Source of the DNA: Terebella lapidaria
Lineage: Eukaryota; Annelida; Polychaeta; Terebellida; Terebellidae
Direction of reading: 5' to 3'
Assembly: GCA_949152475.1 (NCBI GenBank)
Contig: OX424567.1
Location: 28,421,402 to 28,485,401, forward strand
DNA: 64,000 bases
Made by a program: the position numbers and the translations under genes. Shown one piece after another: positions 60,601-64,000 of the stretch. Numbering within the stretch: the stretch's first letter is position 1; every line of letters begins with the position of its first letter. The notes beneath the pieces were generated by a model. It was not told where the DNA came from and searched no databases. It saw only the letters and a list, made by a program, of their open reading frames with translations.

Positions 60601-62647
60601 CTCTCTCATCATCGTGACGTGGGAAGACGTCAGGAGGTTTGGCCAGTCGTGGTCCCCTAGCGTGAGTGTCAACTTAGCTCCTTGAACCAGTGGAAACTTC
60701 ATGACTTCGTGAGAAGGAAACCTAAATTATCCAGCATGTTTTGTCACAAATCAGATTTGCAGTAGAGCGACGGCCGATACACATAGCAGTCATTCCCAAC
60801 TCGCATGTCATACTCATTTCTGGTGTATCAGCGTGTGATTTCAAACCTCTGTTAAGGACTTGAGCACACATATCTACCAATGAATCCTTGTACCAATATC
60901 AAGTCGATACATTCATTCAAAACAGACCTTGTCAAATTCAATATTAACGTCCGTTTAAAATATCCGACCCCACTTTGCTTTATTTCTATTTGGTGAATAT
61001 ATAACGCCGAGCAGTCCAACACTTTCCAAGTAGTGCTGGTTCAGACAACAGATGACGAGATGTTTGCGATCTTCAACTATGCGCAAATACACTGGATTGC
61101 TGAAGACACGCTGGTAAATAACCCAGTAAACTAGTTATCAATATCACAGCTTTCATAGTGCCGTCACCGGCTGATCACCCCTGATCACCGGCTGATATAA
61201 AGTTGCTGAATTTTCATTCCAGATTTCTTACCATTCATCAGGAATAAATTCACAATTTGATAATGATTTCATCACCGTGAATTATTATTATTATGTTATT
61301 TACTTGATCACCCCAGGTTGGATTTAACAAAGGGGATGACTCCACGCTTGTTGCCTTGGAAACGGACGCGTTAGTAACGGATTCCAACATGGGGTGTCCG
61401 GGACGTGTTGTCAAGCGGCTAGATGACCCCGACTTTGACCAGCCGATGAGTGAGTTGGGTTTCTTATGATGAAACATGCAACATTGGCACTATTCGTATC
61501 TCTGTGTTGACATTTCCTTCTCTTGAGACTGGTGTGATTGTTATTGAGTACTCTATGATGAAAGTGTGTATGTATACCGCACATCCCGAAGAGGATTTGT
61601 ATATCAGTTTTGTATATTAGTTAATGAGCCATGAAGCAGAATATCGCTGTACACCTGTATGTTGACGGTGCAGGTCCTGAGGTGAGGCAGTGTCAGCTGA
61701 GAGTGGACGGGGAGGTGACTACGTTCGCGAGCCTAAAGGACCAGCTGCCGTCCGGCCAGGAGATTGACTTCGTACTCAGCCAGGATGTGACAGACCCGTG
61801 CAAGCTCCATGTCGTCGTCCGCCTGGATTTGGATGTGAGTCGGCGTCAGCCTATCCCAACGCAATCTCATGGTGTAATGTGAACGCGTTCTGGTCTCCGG
61901 CACCAATTTATCAGAACTAAACTAAACTGTCCAGCTGACTTTCAAATTTTAAATTGTTGGACGTGAACAGATGCTGTCGGTCTTTTAAATTGCCGATACA
62001 AATTTGGCGTTCAAAAAAAGCAAAACGAAGGCGTTTTGCTGAATATACCGCGGTGATGTTTAGAGACTGTTTTCACCCATCAATGTGTTCACTCTGCTGT
62101 TTCCAGGGTCACGTGGAGATGGTGTCGGTACGGCTTGGAGTAGATCCAATGAGCCCGTACAGACATCAACGCTTGTACAACTTCTATCGCTACGGCTGTG
62201 AGATCGTCGTGAGAGGGACCGGGGTGTGTGTCCGTTAGTCTGTCTGCATGTTTGTTTGTCTTGTAGTATTCCGCTTTGTTCTTTGTACAGATGTCATTAC
62301 AGTACTGCATCGATAATTATATTAACATCACAAGTGAACTTAATTAAATTGCTAGTTAAGCTAGTTAATCATATTCATGTAAGAGACGGAAATGACCACG
62401 GAGATGTATCTGTTGTGCCCGGCAGCTGAACGATGCGGAGACGGTGGAGGTGCCGTACTCCTGGGCCCGGCCGGACGGAGAGTCTACTGTCGACATTGTC
62501 GGCACAGAGAAGGGCTGGCGGCTCTGTGACGTCATGTGTGGCTACACGCTTACAATTCACCCCTTGGAGGAGGACTTTGCCTCGCTGGCAGTCGATGATG
62601 ACAGTTACTACTGGTTTGAAGGAGCCTGTGGCGATAACTCGGAGTAG
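48636..62647 (+). CDS. Secreted NIDO (nidogen-like) domain protein
   Basis: Ten exons with matching phases: 48636-48675, 48946-49094, 52786-52819, 59877-59986, 60524-60661, 61015-61113, 61317-61449, 61629-61834, 62107-62208 and 62426-62647. They give about 410 residues. Exon 1 is a signal peptide (MEALVVLICSFLAG). Exons 2-7 form a NIDO domain: GDDILTNGDDQ, then VSTNGPFSFG, FAAFGDDIS, IIVTWEDV, NTFQVVLVQTT..FAIFNYAQIHW and VGFNKGD..MGCPGRV, all in the nidogen/tectorin order. The C-terminal 175 residues have four or more cysteines and no family I recognise. The acceptor of exon 8 (GAG/CC) is weak but keeps phase; exon 9 may end at 62223. Likely extracellular. Confidence 0.85.
49095..50093. other. 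Intron 2, left part
   Basis: No exon seen. It has a T-run near 49541 and a GATAAATGTTTTATCGTAG / AATAAATGTTTTATCAT repeat near 50028-50070. Confidence 0.5.
50094..51319 (+). mobile_element. LINE 3' half with RNase H domain
   Basis: Longest LINE copy here. It encodes the RNase H domain with its acidic residues in place (MYTDGSKDD, AELKAIL, SDSLSALQ, ERADKAA), and then a Cys/His-containing C-terminus (CVPCREWLTVEHVL) before the 3' UTR, hairpin and TTC tail. Stops at TAA (50476) and TAG (50907) kill it. TGATTCTTT at 50085-50093 and 51320-51328 is the target duplication. It lies in intron 2 of the nidogen-domain gene. The RNase H plus ORF1/APE structure elsewhere points to the I superfamily. Confidence 0.85.
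51329..52654. other. Intron 2, right part
   Basis: AT-rich, no exon or clear repeat seen. Confidence 0.5.
52655..52738 (+). mobile_element. LINE tail with (ATTC)n end
   Basis: TTTGGCACTGAAATGATTCTTTT..AGTGCC with a duplicated GTGCC(G/T)TTAA, ending in about seven ATTC units. A related subfamily with a different tail repeat, 47 bp before exon 3 of the nidogen-domain gene. Confidence 0.75.
52820..53881. other. Intron 3, left part
   Basis: No exon seen. GCCCATGTCGCATTTTTCACG (53376) and GGCATGTCGCTTTTTTCAGG (53857) are related local repeats. Confidence 0.45.
53882..54422 (+). mobile_element. LINE 5' part, internally deleted, host of the LTR element
   Basis: ORF1 ends at 54097 (TGA) and ORF2 starts at 54094 (ATG), overlapping as ATGA. 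ORF2 begins the AP-endonuclease domain (SLISWNCRGFRHN, ICLQEAFLK). Near 54349 it jumps to the RNase H region (CCCTTTGGATTTTCACAGTG, as at 50239) and out of frame. Reverse transcriptase is deleted. The copy continues at 59000 after the nested LTR element. Confidence 0.85.
54423..55144. repeat. 5' LTR
   Basis: 722 bp, TGTAAACTTCGACGCC to ATCGCTACA. Contains a CATCAC-rich stretch near 54535-54570 and a TATTTATG box near 54957 that could be a promoter. Confidence 0.85.
57001..57355. repeat. 190-bp tandem duplication inside the LTR element
   Basis: TTAGAAGGAGGCCGGGGATC at 57001 and 57191 starts two copies that are almost identical over about 165 bp. Each has the perfect 16-bp palindrome GTCCGCACGTGCGGAC and a CGGTCATTACGGCCGGACCG segment. 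Confidence 0.85.
58271..58994. repeat. 3' LTR
   Basis: 724 bp, TGTACAGTTCGACGCC to ATCGCCACA; matches the 5' LTR with scattered differences. Confidence 0.85.
59000..59757 (+). mobile_element. LINE 3' part continuing 53882-54422
   Basis: RNase H (VSDSL-type segment near 59166, PSHVNIPGNERTDMAVRAAL) and the Cys-rich C-terminus, then an abrupt end in AT-rich sequence near 59700-59757 without hairpin or TTC tail. After it, GGAACACCAACC..GGCATGGTCGGATATTTCACG resembles 53880-53928 upstream of the copy. Confidence 0.8.
59993..60080 (+). mobile_element. LINE tail inserted at a splice donor
   Basis: Flanked by a perfect 16-bp duplication, CTTCCGAAAGGTATAT, at 59977-59992 and 60081-60096. This contains the end of exon 4 and its GTATAT donor, so the donor is now present twice. 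Confidence 0.9.
60230..60278 (+). mobile_element. 49-bp LINE tail insertion
   Basis: Begins at C-CTTCTTGAGCCC and ends in the TTC tail. GTGATTTCATA on both sides (60219-60229, 60279-60289). Confidence 0.9.
60290..60359 (+). mobile_element. 70-bp LINE tail insertion at the same target
   Basis: A diverged tail (GAGCCCAAAGTGCCATTAAAC) using the GTGATTTCATA left by its neighbour (60279-60289) and creating another at 60360-60370. Confidence 0.85.
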
Positions 62648-62688
62648 AGTGTCTTGTTCTTCCATCCCGATGAAAATTACTAAGTTGC

Positions 62689-62694
62689 AATAAA
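62689..62694 (+). terminator. Polyadenylation signal of the nidogen-domain gene
   Basis: AATAAA 42 nt after the stop codon at 62645-62647; a TTGTCGTCG stretch follows at 62711. Confidence 0.7.
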
Positions 62695-62719
62695 TCTTTA
62701 TGAAGCAATATTTGTCGTC

Positions 62720-63578
62720 GACATCTTGCATATATGCTTTATCCTATAATCAGTGTGAGCTTTATGATTTTTTCTTGCATCACGAAGTATGTTTTACTTA
62801 ATATATAGAAACAATATACATACCTTATACAAACAGATTCAAATACAATGTAGGTCATTATGTTGCTTATATATCAAAGACCCGTAAAAGCGTCATACAA
62901 TTCAGTCACCATTCCCGTGCCACCCCAGGTGTATTGAAGTGCTGCCCCCTGCCGTGGGGGGGGGGGGGGGGGGCAGACAGCATTCTTCCTGGTATAATGC
63001 CGTGTTGTGAACACATAGGGCGAACACTGTTTCGTCAACATTGCTGTACTTGACTGGCTTAATTAGATTTGCCTGCACAGCCTTTGGGAGGCAATTACAG
63101 GCGATCAGTTTATCAATGATCAAAACAAACATGTATCATAGCATATTTCCTCCCGACCAACCATCTTTAATTGATACTTTGCTGGAAACAATCAAAATGC
63201 GGTTTTCCTGTGGAGACAGGACGCTTTGTTGAAGTAGTTCCGTTAGTTTGTGACTTGACTGTATCATATCTTGATTATATTCGTTAACCTCGGTATGTCA
63301 ACAGACACAATCAGGAAGTCCCCTCGGGGCTACACCTGAACTTATGACATTATTATTGCCTTTGGCCTGATTCTCTCGGAAATAGAATCATTCCAAGATC
63401 CAATCAACGATAAATAAACCGAAAGATATGTAACTGGAGAGAAACTGCGGTATAAAAACAAGTACCTCCACTGAAAAAGTTCCATATCACCTCCCAAATC
63501 TGTGCGATATCACAAAGTCTGAAAACACGGGGAGCAAAAATGCAAGACAAACTGGCATAGACAACGATATTTAACATC
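62720..63578. other. Intergenic; G-run
   Basis: No exon seen. Eighteen or so G at about 62957-62974. Presumably contains the promoter of the next gene. Confidence 0.5.
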
Positions 63579-63772
63579 ATGAGGTTACATCGAAGCACAC
63601 GAACGGCATTTTTGCTCGTACTTTTGACGTTCGGCAATGCGCTGGAGAGGCTGAAGTTGGGCCTCATCACGCCCCTGAGTGGGAACGTGGGCTTCGAGCG
63701 GGTGGCTGCGGCCTCCACCATGGCAATAGAGCAGGCGAGGCTGGACGGGTATCTGACAGACGTGGACGTCAG
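63579..63772 (+). CDS. First exon of a receptor with ANF-receptor-type ligand-binding domain
   Basis: Start at 63579, signal peptide (TAFLLVLLTFGNA), then LKLGLITPLSGNVGFERVAA, like the beginning of the periplasmic-binding-fold ectodomain of natriuretic peptide receptor guanylate cyclases and related receptors. Ends at AG/GTGAGC in phase 2. The rest lies beyond the window, so guanylate cyclase versus another receptor of this fold cannot be decided. 63773-64000 is intron. Confidence 0.65.
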
Positions 63773-64000
63773 GTGAGCTATAGGCCTACCAGTTTACATC
63801 ACAAAAGGGTAGACACAAATTAGAACCACACTCTCGATTGTGTGAATAACCGTGAACATCTACTTTCGTCCTTTCCCATCACTATATTTGCTTTGAACAT
63901 TACTAGTAGATCTATTAGGAACAATACTCAAATTTGATATAATAATAATAATATAATCGTTCTGACAAATGTCACAGCTAGGCTATATGGGAATATATTT

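Overview
The window is eukaryotic: short exons with GT/AG borders, long AT-rich introns, heavy transposon load, a TATA box and an AATAAA signal. The content points to a marine invertebrate: an I-superfamily LINE with (TTC)n tails, AGGTCA-rich satellite repeats, a RecQ-like helicase fragment, an LTR element and a nidogen-domain gene. A mollusc is my best guess, but nothing here proves it.

From 1 to 33.7 kb there are four imperfect copies (A 1-5770, B 14936-20775, C 20776-25160, D 25675-33716) of a unit coded on the minus strand. In the longest copy (D), transcription order is: a retroviral/baculovirus-F-like envelope glycoprotein, an SGNH-hydrolase-like protein, a large zinc-binding protein resembling DUF6589 proteins, and a short membrane-anchored ORF. 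Copies A-C keep only the envelope C-terminus and carry a further cysteine-containing ORF. All copies are broken by frameshifts, stops and insertions. No polymerase, integrase or protease was seen. Between A and B lie a 2.8-kb TIR element holding two RecQ-like exons, satellite repeats and LINE debris.

From 34.4 to 44.8 kb the minus strand holds a ParB/sulfiredoxin-like exon (37153-37644) followed by very short exons, and upstream of it an array of about ten 39-99-nt exons, nearly all in phase 1-1. They encode polar, probably disordered segments. The ParB-like gene and the DUF6589-like copies each have an E2F-type TTTTGGCGGG site close upstream of the start codon.

From 48.4 to 62.7 kb a plus-strand gene of ten exons encodes a secreted protein of about 410 residues with a nidogen (NIDO) domain. 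Its 7-kb third intron holds an internally deleted LINE into which a 4.6-kb LTR element without recognisable genes has inserted (722/724-bp LTRs, CTGAT duplication). At 63579 the first exon of a receptor with a natriuretic-peptide-receptor-like ligand-binding domain begins.

The commonest element throughout is the LINE 3' end: a small hairpin followed by CTTTATTTCTTCTTC. Insertions range from over 1 kb down to 17-23 bp, many with clean target-site duplications, and all 20-odd that I saw point the same way.
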